In this document: piece after piece, positions 47,800-60,813 of the stretch
How positions within the stretch are numbered: the first letter of the stretch is position 1
How the letters are laid out: every line of letters starts with the position of its first letter
Source: Acytostelium subglobosum LB1
Taxonomy: Eukaryota > Evosea > Eumycetozoa > Acytosteliales > Acytosteliaceae
Assembly: GCF_000787575.1 (NCBI RefSeq)
Contig: NW_012236514.1
Location: 434,001-498,000 of the forward strand
DNA length: 64,000 bases
Direction of reading: 5' to 3'
Notes under the pieces: model-generated
What the model was told of the DNA's origin: nothing
The model's database searches: none
What the model saw: the letters and a program-made list of their open reading frames with translations, nothing else
Program-made: the position numbers and the translations under genes

Positions 47800-50700
47800 A
47801 TGTCTTTCGCATCACTTAGAAGGAGCACTGGCAGTCTGGAGAAGGTATGTTAATGTTATGTTTCATTCATTCATTCATTCATTCAATCAATCATTATGAC
47901 TAATTTGACCAATTATTACAGACAAGGTACATCAAGGGCACATTCTTGGTCTTGAGACCTGACACAGACAATGAGTTGTTCTGGCTCGCCACAGCACTAG
48001 AAGGTAGTTACAATCAAAATGACTGGAAATCAATTAATTGATTGATGGATTGATGGCTGGAATGGATCCAGGAACATTGACACTAACGTTAACATCACAT
48101 TGGATATATATATATATAGATGTATCATATAAGAATAGTGAGGTCTATGTTAGATGGCTAAACAAGGTTGATGGATCTGACTATGAATTCGAACTGGCAT
48201 CCACTGTGCAATCATGCAAGATTCCAGTGGATTCGGTTTTGGTCACGACAAAGTTGTCGTCTAGCGCACGAGACAAGGACAAGGAAGGCGAATCGACACT
48301 GTACAAAATATCAAAGACTGAATACAATAGGATCAAGTTGTTGGCCGAAGAGGACAGAGAGGAGGAGGAGAACGAGGACGAGGAGGAGGAGGAGGAAGAA
48401 GAGGAGGAGGCCGAGGAGGAGATGAAGGTAGAGGCTCCTGTCCAGCCTGTGACCACCTCCAAGAAGAAGGCGGCAGAGACCAAGGCCAAGTCTCCAGCCA
48501 AGAAGTCTCCGGCCAAGAAGGCCACCACAGTGGCCAAGACCAAGAAGGAGACCACCGAGGCGCCCGCCAAGGAATCAAAGAAGGACGCCAAGACCAATGG
48601 CAAGCCAGCCAAGAAGGAGACCAAGAAGAAGAAGAAAGAGGAGTCGTCATCAGAGTCATCAGAGTCCGAGTCCGAGTCAGACTCGGACGACAAGAAGAAG
48701 AAGAAGACCCCCGTCAAGAAGACCGCCACACCAAAGAAGGAGACAGCCAAGAAGGAGACGGCCAAGAAGGACAAGAAGAAGGACAAGAAGAAGAAGAAGG
48801 ATGAGTCATCATCAGATTCGTCGGACTCTTCTTCGTCCGACTCGTCAGAGGACGAGAAGTCCAAGAAGAAGAAGAAGGCCAAGAAGGACACAGATGAGAA
48901 GGAGAAGAAGGAGACAGCAGCAGCAAAGAAGAAGAAGGCAGCAGCAGAGAAGAAGGAGACCAAAAAGAGGAAGAAGTCCGAGGCCAGCTCGGACTCTGAG
49001 GCTGAGAAGCCCAAGAAGAAGTCCAAGGCCAAGGCCGGCGACGCTGCGACCAAGACTGAGAAGCCCAAGAAGATGACAAAGGCTGAGCAGAGGCAGCTGC
49101 TCAAGAAGGGCAACCCCAACCCCGAAATCCAGATCGTGGACGCTGATCCCACCTTTGAGTCGCAGAGCGTCACCATCCCGCTGTGCTGCTACCTCTGCAC
49201 GGCCAAGGAGGCCATCCGCGCCGTCCTCACCAACAACATGATGCTGCTCAGCACATTGGTCGCGCGCAACGACTACAAGTCACTGTTTGTCAACCGTTCG
49301 GCCGACATCCCCCTGACCGCACTGGACTATGCTGTGCTCAACAACAATGTCAATGCGATCAAGATCATCTTGGAGGACGCCAAGAACGACAAGAAGAAGC
49401 GTCCCAACATGCCATCCCTTCAACAAGGACTCCACTGGCTCATTCACCAAGCACACCTATGGTCACTACAACATCGCTGCTCTCAACGTCAGTCGTGGCG
49501 GCAAGGAAGGCAAGGAGGCTTTCCTCCAGGACAGAGAAAGCTACGAAGCAGAGGTAATTGTTAACATCATCATATCAATCTTGGAAACGACGACGACACT
49601 AACTCAGTCAATCAATCATATGAATTTAGACTGAGTTTGATAATGTTTGGGATTTGATACAGACTGCGATGGAGTCAAGCACCTTGCAGGTCGCCACGTT
49701 GAACGAGTTGATCAAACTCCTGCCCAACTCTGAGATCCACATGCACCAGAGGATATTTGTGGCAGTCAGAGCCGGCAACATTGTGTTGGCCGAGAACTTG
49801 ATACGCTCACTCGAGAAGAGGGGTGGCTTCGGATTCAACGCCCTCCACTACGAGACGCTTCAGACCAATGGCGCCGAGCTGACGCCATTCAAGTCGGTGT
49901 CAGTCACCAAGAAACCAGTCGGCAACAGCAACATGTCGCCAATCCATTGCGCCGCCATCAATCCCAAGGACAAGTACCTCAAGGCGCTGTTGGATTCGGT
50001 GTCCGAGCCAGGCCGTCCCGATCAGCAGCAGTACAGGCCCATTCACTATGCTGCTACGGCCACCACCGATGCCACCACCAAGGCTTCTCATCGCCAAGGG
50101 TGTTGAGATCAACGAGCTCACCACCTCTGGTTTCACTCCTCTGATGATCGCCTGCAAGCACGGTCGTGTCCAGACCATCAAGGCGCTGCTCAAGTCTGCC
50201 AAGACCAAGGACCTCAACATTGCCATGTTCAAGAACAAGAAGGGTGTCACAGCACTGCATTTTGCCGCCGAGAACAACCAGATGGGCGCCATGCGTCTGT
50301 TGTTGGAGGAGGAGAAGGCCGACGTCAACGTGCCCGAGAAGTCCACCAAGTACACGCCACTCATGAAGGCATGCATACAGGGCCACATCGACATGGTCAA
50401 GCTGTTGGTCGAGGAGGGCAAGGCCGACATTGAGAAGAAGGACAAGTTCAAGCACACAGCCATCATGCTCGCCGCCAAGAACGGCCACCTGCGCATCGTC
50501 TCGTACCTGCTGCACATGAACGCCAACATCAAGGTGGTGGACTCGTCCAAGAACACACTGCTGCACTATGCTGCAGCCTACGGCTGGTTCGAGATATGCA
50601 AGTATCTCGTCGAGGTCTTTGCCTTCCCCATCAACGACTTGAACGACTGGAAGGTGTCTCCTCTCTCCGTCGCCGTGCTCAAGGGCCACTTTAGGATTAC

Positions 50701-53700
50701 CGAGTTCCTCATGAGCAACAAGGCCAACCCCAACGTGTGTGACGAGGAGGGCCGCAGCATCCTGCTGCAGTCGCTCAACGTCGACATCAACGACTCGCTC
50801 GTCTCCAACATCAACTACCTGGTTGAGTCGTGTGGCTCCTCGGTCAACCATCAGGACCAGAACGGCCAGGCCGCGCTGCATTATCTCGCCGGCGGCGTCT
50901 CGTACAACCACGAGAACCCCGAGAAGCTGGAGCGCTCCATCGAGGACAGCTCGCGTGCAATCCAGTTGATTGGTGACATCCTGCTCAAGAAGGGCGCCGA
51001 TATCAACATGCTCGACAAGAAGAAGCAGACCCCACTCATGGCAGCCTTTGCCAGCCAGAACATTGGAGCGATCATGTTCTTCCTGGCTCGCGGCGCCTCG
51101 ATCGACGGCATCTACGAGGAGACCGGCAGCAACCTGCTACACTTGCTGCCATCGATCTACAAGAGCCACTGGAACAAGTTCGCCGCCATCAGCAAGCTCA
51201 TCCTCGGATCACCCATCATTAGATCGATCGTCAATCATATCAACAAGCAGGGCATGACCCCACTGCTCTCCATCCTGGACAGCTACAAGAAGCCAGACGT
51301 GCGCAACTGGAACAGGAAGGAGGTGACCGTCACCGACCTCGACCTGGAAAACATCTACGTGGACTTCCTCAACCAGTTCCTGACCATCGCACAGCCAGAC
51401 ACATCAATCGTCAACGACCGTGATCCAAACGCCATGGAGATCGACAGCAACACCAACGCCAAGAAGGCTGGCGAAGAAGGTGAGGAGGACGAGGAGGAAG
51501 AGGAGGATGAGGACAATGGCTCGGACGACGATGGCTCAGAGGACAACTACGACTCTGACAACGATAGCTACGACGACTCTGAGGACGATTACCCAACTTC
51601 ACACAACAACAACGACTCCAAGAAGCCACAAGAGTTCTCAAAGAAGTCCGCGTTGCACTTTGCCGTACTCACTGGCGTGTCCCGCTTCATCGAGACGCTG
51701 CTCGCCTCAAAGCTCATCAAGTCTCTCGACATGCTCGACTCGAAGCAGCAGACCCCACTGCTCACCGCCATCCAGGACAGCAAGTTCGACTGCGCCATCA
51801 TCCTCGTCGACAAGGGAGCCAACCTCTCTACGACCGACCGCAACAGCCAGACACCTCTACATCTCGCATGTCAGGCCATGCACTTCCCATTGATCAAGCG
51901 TCTCGTGGCCATGGGCGCCAAGGTGAACCTTCAGGACAAGGACAAGGCCACCGCTCTTATCCTTGCTTCCAAGAAAAAGCATTCGATCGGCGACGATGCC
52001 CTCGAGGGAGAGGAGAACCCCATCTCGTTGCTGCTCAAGAACAAGGCCGACCCAACCATCTGCGACAACCTGAAGCGTAGTGCACTCCACTATTGCATCA
52101 ACTTCTCGACCAGTGATGCCAACACCTCGTTCGAGCTAGAGGACCTGCTCATCAAGCACGGTGCCCAGCTCAACGCCGTCGACTACCTCGGCCGCACACC
52201 GCTACACTACTGCTTCATCAAGATGGGCCAAAACAAGATCACTGACGGCTCCACCTTTGATCCAATCCAGACTGTGTCATCGCTCTGCTCGCACCCAGGT
52301 ATCCAAGTGGACGTTGCTGACAAGTTTGGCAGGACCCCCTTGTTCTATGCCGCTCAGCACGGCTCCACCGTGTCGGCCCTGCATCTCCTGCAGCGCAAGG
52401 CAGAGATCAACCGTCTTGACGAGGATCAGAACAGTCCGCTCTCGCTGGCTCTCAACTACAACCACCCTGACTGCGCCATCAACTTCATCCAGAAGAATGC
52501 CAATGTCAAGGGCACGCTGACCAAGTACAATCTCGAGTTCAAGAAGGTGCCCGTCGGCCTCACACCCGAGGAGTTGGCCGCATACGAGCTCAATCTCCAG
52601 AGCAACAAGCACAACCGTCAAGGCCAAGGCAAGAGGTTTGCTGTCCCCGTCAAGAGAGGTGTTTTTGGCGCCATCGCCAACGCACATGCCAACACCAACG
52701 CCAACGACAAGCCCAAGGAGCAAAAGGAGCTCACATTCACGACAGAGGTGATCAAGAAGAACGTTGAGACCATGGGACTCTTCTACCACGTTGTCAAGAA
52801 CAACTACCAGGGTGTGGCCTACATCATGCTCGACGCAGGTCTCGACACATTCAACGCCCTGCACGACGCTCTCAAGGCCGACAAGTACCAGCTGGCACTC
52901 ACGCTCATCTCCAAGGTGCGCGAGCTCAAGGAGGTGCAGTCGACCACTCATCACCAGAACATCTTCCACTTTATTGGATTGTACCCTAGCTCGGTGACCA
53001 ACTGGGCACACCGTGTGCAGCAGAAGCTCGTGCAACTGGGCCTGCCCATCAACGTCAAGGACTCTGAGGGCAGAACACCCCTGCACTATGCCGCCAAGAA
53101 GCTGAACGCCAATTACACCCAGTTCCTGCTGGATAACAAGCTGGACATCAACCTGCAGGACAAGAACGGCTTCTCGCCCCTGTCGCTCAGTCTGCTCGAT
53201 CTGGACAGCACATCGATCACACTGCCAGCCGAGGTCAAGCTGCTGCTCAACAATGGCAGCAACCTCGAGCAGCTGTTCCCTTACGCTGACAACAAGGTCA
53301 CACCACTGGTCTTTGCCATCCTCACCAAGAACATAGTGCTGTTCAAACAGCTGGTGTCGAACACCATCACATTGGACAACAACCAGGAGAGGCCCATGAA
53401 GATGGCCAACGTCAACACCCCCGATGCTCTTGGCCAGACCCCTCTGATGCACGCCGTTCGCATGAACAACGTCGAGTTTGTCGAGATCCTCTTGACGCTC
53501 AAGGCCAACATCGCCGCTCTGGACATGGACAAGAAGACCGTGATCCACCACGTCGTCAACCCAACCAGCTACGGCTCGTACGAGAATGTCAAGCTGCTCA
53601 ACCTGCTCGCTGCCAAGGGTGCCCCAATCGACACAGTGGACATTGGCAACCACACTCCCAACTACTACGCCTCGCAACAGGACTCGGGCAAGATGTCCAC

Positions 53701-55390
53701 TGCTCTGTTGGCACTGGGCGCCAAGCCAATCCCACCCGCCACCATCCCCATTCGCGAGACCTCAGTCATCACCTCATGGGAGACCATCAATTACGAGGCC
53801 GACGTCGAGAAGTATCTGGCCAAGGTGGCCGCCAAGAACAAGGAGGAGGTCAGCAAGCTGCTGCCGCCCAAGGTCGACAAGCGATCGGGACTGGCCGCTA
53901 CATGCGAGGTCTACACCGACGACAATGGCCTCATCTACGACGTCCTGCTCACAAAGGTCGACGCCAAGGTGGGCTCATACGGCATGAACAACTTCTACAT
54001 CCTGCAGCTGCTGCACAACAAGAACATCGACACGTTCGTGCTGTTCAACTGCTTTGGTCGTATTGGCCAGTCGGGCCAGTTCCAGAAGACTGCCTACTCC
54101 AAGGACGAGGCCATTCTCGAGTTTGGCAAGATCTTCAAGTCCAAGACTGGACAGACCTTTGCCAAGTTTGACGACGCGACACCATTCGTGCGCGTGCCAG
54201 AGAAGTACAACTTGCAAAAGATCGACCGCCACGAGCACAAGAGGCGCGAGGTGTTGAAGCCATTCAAGATGAACAAATACCCACCCTCGAAGCTGCCGCT
54301 CGCACTCCAGGACGTAATGAGCCAGTTCTGCGACGTCCAGGCCATCGAGCAACAGCTAAAGCAGTTGCGCATCAATGTCGACATCATGCCACTGGGCCGT
54401 CTGTCCAAGGACACCATCCACCAGGCTGTTGTAATCCTTGGCCGTCTCAAGGACCAAGTAGAGACCCTCGGCAAGGCCATGAAGGACGACATCAAGTCGG
54501 CCAGTGCCATCGGTGAGGAGATACTGGCGCTGAACAACCAGTTCTACGAGCTGATCCCCCACGCCGAGTTTGCCATGGACAAGATGCAGATGCTTACCGA
54601 CGACCGCCAGATTGGCGCCAAGATGACTCTCTTGCAGAACCTCGACGAGCTGGAGGTTGTCTCCAAGATCCTGTTGGCCGCACACTCCAACAAGAAGATC
54701 CATCCCTACGACTACTGTCTCAAGGCCATCGGTGTGTCGCTCGAGGCGCTTGCCCCCACATCGCCAGAGTTCAGCGCGCTCAAGAGCTACGCAGTCAACA
54801 CTGGCTGCCGTGCAGACACGGTTGCCAACATCTTCCGCCTGCAGCGCCAGGGCGAGGCCGAGCACTTCACTCAACGCTCCAAGAGTCTCGACAACCACTT
54901 CCTCCTGTGGCACGGCACCAAGACCACCAACTACCTCAGCATTCTCTCGCAGGGCCTCAAGATTGCACCACCCGAGGCACCGGCCACCGGCTACATGTTT
55001 GGCAAGGGCATCTACTTTGCCGATCTCTTCACCAAGAGCCACGGCTACTGCCGTGGCGTCGGCAACTCGGACCAGTTCCTTCTGCTGAGCGAGGTTGCTC
55101 TGGGTAAGATGAAGGAGTACTACGAGTCGTGCTACATGGATGCCGCGCAGCCCGGCACCAACAGCACCAAGGGCATTGGCAGACGTGGACCAGAGTTTGA
55201 CAACAGCATCGTTCTGACCAATGGTGTCACCATCCCACTGGGCACTCCCGTAGACACCAAAGAGCCCACCACCGACGACTGGCATGGCTTCAATCTCAAC
55301 ATGAACGAGTACATCGTCTACGACGTCGGTCAAGTCAGGATGAGATACTTGGTTCAAGTGTCCGACAAGCCAAAGACCTACAACAAGTAG
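47800..55390 (+). CDS. Giant ankyrin-WGR-PARP ADP-ribosyltransferase, frame shifted twice
   Basis: Exons 47800-47844, 47922-48003, 48120-49553 and 49663-55390. A small N-terminal beta domain (TRYIKGTFLVLRP ... VYVRWLNKV) precedes an acidic and then Lys-rich tract (KKxx repeats, about 48360-49080), many ankyrin repeats (about 49180-53700), a WGR domain (about 53890-54240), the helical PARP regulatory domain (from 54290) and a catalytic domain. The H-Y-E triad is complete: HGT at 54913, YFAD at 55014 and the Glu of MNEYIVYD near 55308. This resembles the nematode PME-5 type (ankyrin+WGR+PARP), so chain-forming poly-ADP-ribosylation in the nucleus is likely. The frame shifts by one base at 49416-49418 (CCC) and again at 50082-50083 (GG); discounting both gives 2428 residues in one frame. 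Confidence 0.85.
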
Positions 55391-56185
55391 ATACTAAATC
55401 CAACCCAATCTCCAATCCAATTCAATCCAACTTCAATCAACTCAATCACATGATATCAGTCTATCCTTTATCCTTTGCAACTAAACTACCTAATCAATCA
55501 ACTTCAATCAACTTCAATAAACACTTATCTATATAACTTAACAAATAATGCAATGAATGAATGAGTCAAGTTCGGGATACTCAATTCAACAGAACCCTGC
55601 AATGGGTTTAGGCTAATTAGGAGAACTGACAAAAAAGGTGTTGTTTGGGGGTTGGTTGTGTGTTTTTGATTCAACTTCACCTAAACAAAGGTGATAGTAG
55701 CACCACTACTTCATACACACACACCACTCCCAACAACCCTGTGTTAGTCCAATGCTAGATTGGTTGAGGTGTTGTTCGTTACGTTCAACAACAACACCAA
55801 CACCATTTAATTTAACTTCAACACACATCTCACTTATACATCATTCAAACAAACAAATATTCACTCTCTCTCTTTATCTCTTCAGAGCTCTATCTACTTA
55901 ACTCTATCATCATCAGGCTTTTTTCATAAATCAAAGATTCAAACATTCAACCAAACAATAGTTTTGTTTATTGGGTGCGCCAAACAGACAGCCACACAGA
56001 CAGACAGGCTAAACAGAAAAGAAAAGTAGAAGAAGACAGGAAGAGAGGAAGAAGAAGAAGGAAATACGAGTCCAGGAATAATAATATTTTATTATTAATT
56101 AACAAAAGGAAGGACTTTGATTGGTAGTGGTAGTAATAATAGTCAAGGTAGTTCACCAACAAACAACAACAACAACATATATAAA
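55391..56185. other. Intergenic with AATAAA and repeats
   Basis: 795 bases. AATAAA at 55516-55521 lies 126 bases after the PARP stop and is a likely poly(A) signal. The rest is CA- and AT-rich leader sequence of the B56 gene. Its frame is open back to 56117, but the only ATG in good context is at 56186. Confidence 0.5.
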
Positions 56186-58199
56186 ATGAAAAGTCCAAAG
56201 GAAATGGGTCAAGGCGTTGTAACGCCTACATCACCAAACGGTGGTCCAGGTTCACCATCATCATTGGCCAAAGCAATATCGGCGACGCCAAAGTCTGAAA
56301 TACCTGGCAAACCAGCAGGAATGAAGCGAAGTGCATCGAGCAGATTCCACGAGAAGACTGTCACCGATCTCCAACAGACTCCAAACTTCAATGGTAATTG
56401 ATTAGTTGTTGGCGAAACGAATGATTGATAGGTCGTCCACAACACTAATACCCTCATTCAATCAATCAATCAATCAATCAATGAAATACAGAGGTACCAT
56501 TCAACGAAAGACCAAACTTATTGTTGATGAAACTGAAACAGTGCTGTAGTCTGTTTGATTTCTCGGATAACTCTGATTTGATGTCCAAGAATATTAAGCG
56601 TGAGGCTTTGTTACAGTGCGTGGACTATGTGACAGCGGCCAGAGAAGGCTATACAGAGGCAGTCTACGAGGCATTGTTTGATATGGTGGCCATCAATCTG
56701 TTCAGACCATTGCCGCCACGTATCAACCCCTACGGAGTGATGTACGACCCGGAGGAGGACGAGCCCATTCTCGAGCCAGCATGGCTCCACATCCAGATTA
56801 TATACGAGCTGTTGCTTCGATTCATCGATTCGCCAAACTTCAACACGCACATTGCCAAAGCCTATGTGGACCAGAAGTTTGTGCTCCAGTTGCTCGAGTT
56901 GTTCGACAGTGAGGACCCTCGTGAGCGTGACTATCTAAAGACAACATTGCACAGGATCTATGGCAAGTTCATCGCGCTGAGAGGCTTCATCAGGACTGCC
57001 ATCAAAGACCTCTTTTGTACATTTGTATATGAATCATTCCAGCACAATGGAGTATCCGAGATATTGGAAGTACTTGGAAGGTTGGTATCCTCTCTCTCCC
57101 TCGCTAATGTTAGGCGTGAACATGAATACTCACACAATGTCCATCACTCCTTCCACTCGTTAGCATCATCAATGGCTTTGCAGTGCCTCTGAAGGATGAA
57201 CATAAGCAATTCTTGGTCAAGGTGTTGCTGCCACTGCATAGACCCAAGTCATACTCTGTATATTGCTCACATCTAGGTTATTGTATCACACAATTCATTG
57301 AGAAGGACCCTCAGCTATCTGATGTCATCATTAAGACTATCCTGAGGCTTTGGCCCGTGGGCAACAGTCAGAAGGAGGTGTTGTTCCTGTACGAGATCGA
57401 GGATCTGCTCAACTCGATGAACGAAGAGCAGTTCCTGCGCATATACATCCCACTGTTCAAGCAGATCACCAAATGTTTCAAGTCGGAGCACTTCCAAGTG
57501 GCCGAGAGAGCCTTACTCCTCTGGAGCAACGATCACATCGTCTCACTCGTCGCCACAAAGAATGTCTTGCCAACCTCACTCAGGATGTTCTACAAGGCAC
57601 TTTACGACAACTCCAACAACCATTGGAATAAGTAAGTCTTGGAATCAACCATGTCCAAGTCCAATCAATCACTAACATGTTGCGTCGCCAAACACAGGAC
57701 CATAAGAACACTATCATTCAGTTCATTGAAGTTGTTTAGTGATATAGACTCTGACACATTCAACTCGATATCAGAGCAATGTAAAGAAAACATAGTGTAT
57801 GTATCAATGCTTTGTTTGTCAACTGATCGCCAGTCATTAACCATCCATTCCACTTGGACACACATACAGCAAAACAAACAGGGGCGCAGAGGTACAGAGG
57901 CAAGTCGTGTCAAAGCCAATCAACAACCTACCAGACAACGTATGTATCATATCATGTACACAGAGAATAGGAGGTCATTTACTTACTTACTTGGACATAC
58001 TGTACAGAGCGGCGACAAGGACAAGCCTATATCAATGATAAGAAGGAAGTCATTGCTTCCAGTGGATCCTTCGACAATTGCAGCACTGTCCAATCACAGA
58101 AGTCTGGAGGACATTTCAATCACAAACAATGACTCTGAGGAGAACGAATCAATGTCGTCTTATGATTCGGACCGTGTTCCAGTGGCAATCAGTCAGTAG
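56186..58199 (+). CDS. psrA: PP2A regulatory subunit B56
   Basis: Six exons: 56186-56393, 56492-57080, 57164-57631, 57698-57796, 57870-57939 and 58008-58199, 541 residues with matching phases. After a Ser/Pro-rich 70-residue head comes the B56 HEAT-like superhelix: LKQCCSLFDF, DPEEDEPILEPAWLH, IDSPNFNTHIAKAYVDQKFVLQLLELF, EDPRERDYLKTTLHRIYGKF, VLLPLHRPKS, and FQVAERALLLW. These residues are near-identical across eukaryotes; B56 guides PP2A to LxxIxE-motif partners and in Dictyostelium affects cell-type choice. Intron 2 has an unusual GTTGGT donor, supported because it restores LGSIINGF. The C-terminal tail is Ser/Asn-rich and not conserved. The start is the first ATG in the open frame. Confidence 0.95.
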
Positions 58200-58298
58200 A
58201 CTGATCAGATTGATTGGATGGCTCGTGAGGAATATTGGAGTCAATCAACCCTCCGCACTTGTGCAATCACTCAATCTTTCCTAATGTACACTTCAAAG

Positions 58299-58304
58299 AA
58301 TAAA
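58299..58304 (+). terminator. Poly(A) signal AATAAA of the B56 gene
   Basis: It is 100 bases past the B56 stop on the sense strand, in the 278-base gap before the convergent cyclin gene's stop. Confidence 0.45.
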
Positions 58305-58477
58305 CCATCATTAATAATGATGTTTGGATAATATAATATAATTTTATTATTATAAAGTCGTGAATAAGATTGATTGAATGATTGATGGCAACATACTTTG
58401 TTGAGTATTGTTACATAACACGTGTAAATATATATATCGTTGTAATCGTAGTACGAAATAGGTATGACTGGCTCCAA

Positions 58478-59660
58478 CTATGAGATACATGTTGGCATGG
58501 GGAAGAATGCCTGATCTCGGATGATGGACTTTCTACGTGTAGTCGTGATGTTGGCAGTGGCCGTTGGTACATTCACTGGTTGTGTAACATTACTACTATT
58601 GTTGGTACTACTGTTATTACACATTTGTTGAACTACTTGAGATGATTGAGATGATGATGATGTTGATATATGATTGTTGTTTCCAGTATTGTTTACAATT
58701 ATATAATTGTTGTTGGTCATAACTTTAGTTGTGTTGTTGGAGTTGGTCTTGATTGGCATGTTGGATGGGAATGTTGTAGTTGATGGTACTGGTGACATTG
58801 ATGCAGTTGGTGATGAACTGGCCGAGAATGATATATGAGATGGTACTGGTACTGGAGATGCCTGGATAGCAATTGGTGCCTGGATGGCATTCTTGTGTCT
58901 GAGTTGTCTGATGTGAGCAACAAAGTTATCCAACAGTGAGAAGTACTCCAAGTACTCGTACCATGGACATGAGACGTCAAACTCCAACAAAGTCAGGAAA
59001 TCAATTTCCAGCTTATTGAGCTCGTCCCTAGTCACACCTCCTATATGACTATAATATTCATTGTTATAGAATATATCTATATAAATGATTGAGTGAGCGT
59101 AAGAGTTAGTTTGGGAACTATTCCAAAGTTCTTAGGCTTATGGGCTGGACCTTACCATCAATATATTTGGAAGCCACTAGTATGGCAGTGATTAAAAGTC
59201 TATGAATATTAAAGCTCGTTACGATGAAGTTTGATTGAGTGATGAGACGATTGATGTATACTATAATCATGATGAAGCATTCCTTTGAGCACGGAGAGAA
59301 CTTTACCAAACGTACCAAATAGTCTGGTATGGTTATCCTTGGTATCTCACCAGTTGGTGACACAAACAAACTAGCATGTGTAGGATTAGCATATCCATTT
59401 CTCTTTACGATCTATTAATATTGAATATGTATTAGTATTATGTTGTTGACCTAAGTGTTTGATAATATGATACATACTTCATCACCTATTATTGGAAGTT
59501 GACTTAGGACATGTGATAAACTCCAGAATAGTGGAGTTTGGTCCTCTTTCCATTCGATATGCTTAACTGTATGCATTCCATCCTTGATGATATCCAATAT
59601 CGATGGTAGCTTGAATGGGAACTGTAAGTTCTTCTTATTATATGGATTGTTGGAGAACAT
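58478..59660 (-). CDS. PHO80-like (P/U-type) cyclin
   Basis: Exons 59660-59478, 59411-59156 and 59076-58478 give 345 residues. A PHO80-type cyclin box occupies about 60-185: IPRITIPDYLVRLVKFSPCS, IYxNRL-type helix (VYINRLITQSNF), HRLLITAILVASKYIDDIFYNNEYYSHIGGVTRDELNKLEIDFL. The segment YIDD/NNEYYSHIGGV is the classic signature and is created exactly by splicing at 59156/59076. These cyclins pair with PHO85/CDK5-like kinases, often in nutrient responses. After the box the protein ends in 150 residues of Ser/Asn/Thr low complexity. Confident in class, not in the partner kinase. Confidence 0.93.
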
Positions 59661-60813
59661 CTTATCGATTCTAAATTTGATTGATTGATATGATTGATTG
59701 GATTAATTAATTGTTTTGGATATTATAATAAATAATTATTATTTTTTAATAAATAAATAATCTATAAATATAAATATATAAATAAATATATTCTATTGTT
59801 ATATTATTATTTCTTTCCAGATGGACAAAATTTTATGGATATTGATATGTGTGATCAGGACAATGATGAATCAAAGTATGCTTCCGAACTCAACAATATA
59901 TTGCCAACTTGTACCGCCGCCTGGGTCATCAGGCCGTGTGATGGGATTGTTCACGGAAACACAGTGTATAATGGTTTAACTAGTGGACAATTGATTGATT
60001 GATCGTCCGTGTGTCAATCCATACATCAATTCATCCAAACACACATTCTATCATATGATCCACGGAGTGTGCAGTGTTGTGGTGCGGAGTGGTGATGTGA
60101 GGACGATCAGAGTCAACACGAGTCAACATCATGTTTCTAGATGTCAAGCATGGTCAACTCTACACAATGGATGATGATCATCAGCTGATCAGTGTGAGTG
60201 TGTGCGTGTGTGAGGAGTTATCGTTGGATGGACCGTCGTCAATTATCCGTGTGTGTCTTGAGTTTATTTCCTCATAAGGCAACAATGTGGATAGTAGTTC
60301 TGCCTCTAATGCTATATGTGGAGTGTTGGGGGTGATGAATATGACAGCATTATCATGGTTGTATGTCCCTTGAATGATTGATCAGATCACTCCACATTGT
60401 GTGTGAGTGTGAGTGTGTTTGTCCCACACATTCGATCACATGATCAGCTGATCATTCACACACAGACTTCAGATACACACGCACATACACATTATCACAA
60501 ACGATAGTTCGTCTGGTTCAGTTGACATTGCATTATATGTATATAGAGATTGGATTGGCAACATAGATTTGTAAAGTGTAACAATGAACTTGTTGGTGGA
60601 GGTGGTGGACATCGGCTCGGCGCCCGGTGTGAATATGAACATCGTTGCCGTTGCCGTTGCATTGCGGTGCACAATGTGTAGTAGGTGTAGGACATGACAC
60701 ATGTTTGGCGAATGGACACCATGCTTCAGAGAACGACGAGCTTATTGGTAGGTACTACTTAAAGATAATAACAAACAACTCTCTCTCTACACATACTATT
60801 CCAATATACTTAC
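59661..60813. other. Gene-poor region
   Basis: Very AT-rich from 59700 to 59810. A good splice acceptor (TTTCTTTCCAG) at 59820 precedes a 180-base acidic frame to 60002, but no donor exon or family match was found. The 60470-60720 stretch is open on the minus strand in all three frames and could hold the downstream exon of the tentative gene at 60814-61640. Nothing firm. Confidence 0.35.

Noticed and set aside
48181-49176. A 331-codon minus-strand frame opposite the Lys-rich part of the PARP gene
   Set aside because: It mirrors AAG and GAG runs as Phe/Leu/Ser; no start context, no homology and the opposite strand is clearly coding.
52277-53677. A 466-codon minus-strand frame within the PARP gene
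   Set aside because: It is an antisense shadow of C-ending codons; the plus strand carries the ankyrin repeats continuously.
59835-60002. Small acidic frame beginning MDIDM after a strong splice acceptor
   Set aside because: No upstream exon, no donor and no recognisable relatives; too short to claim.
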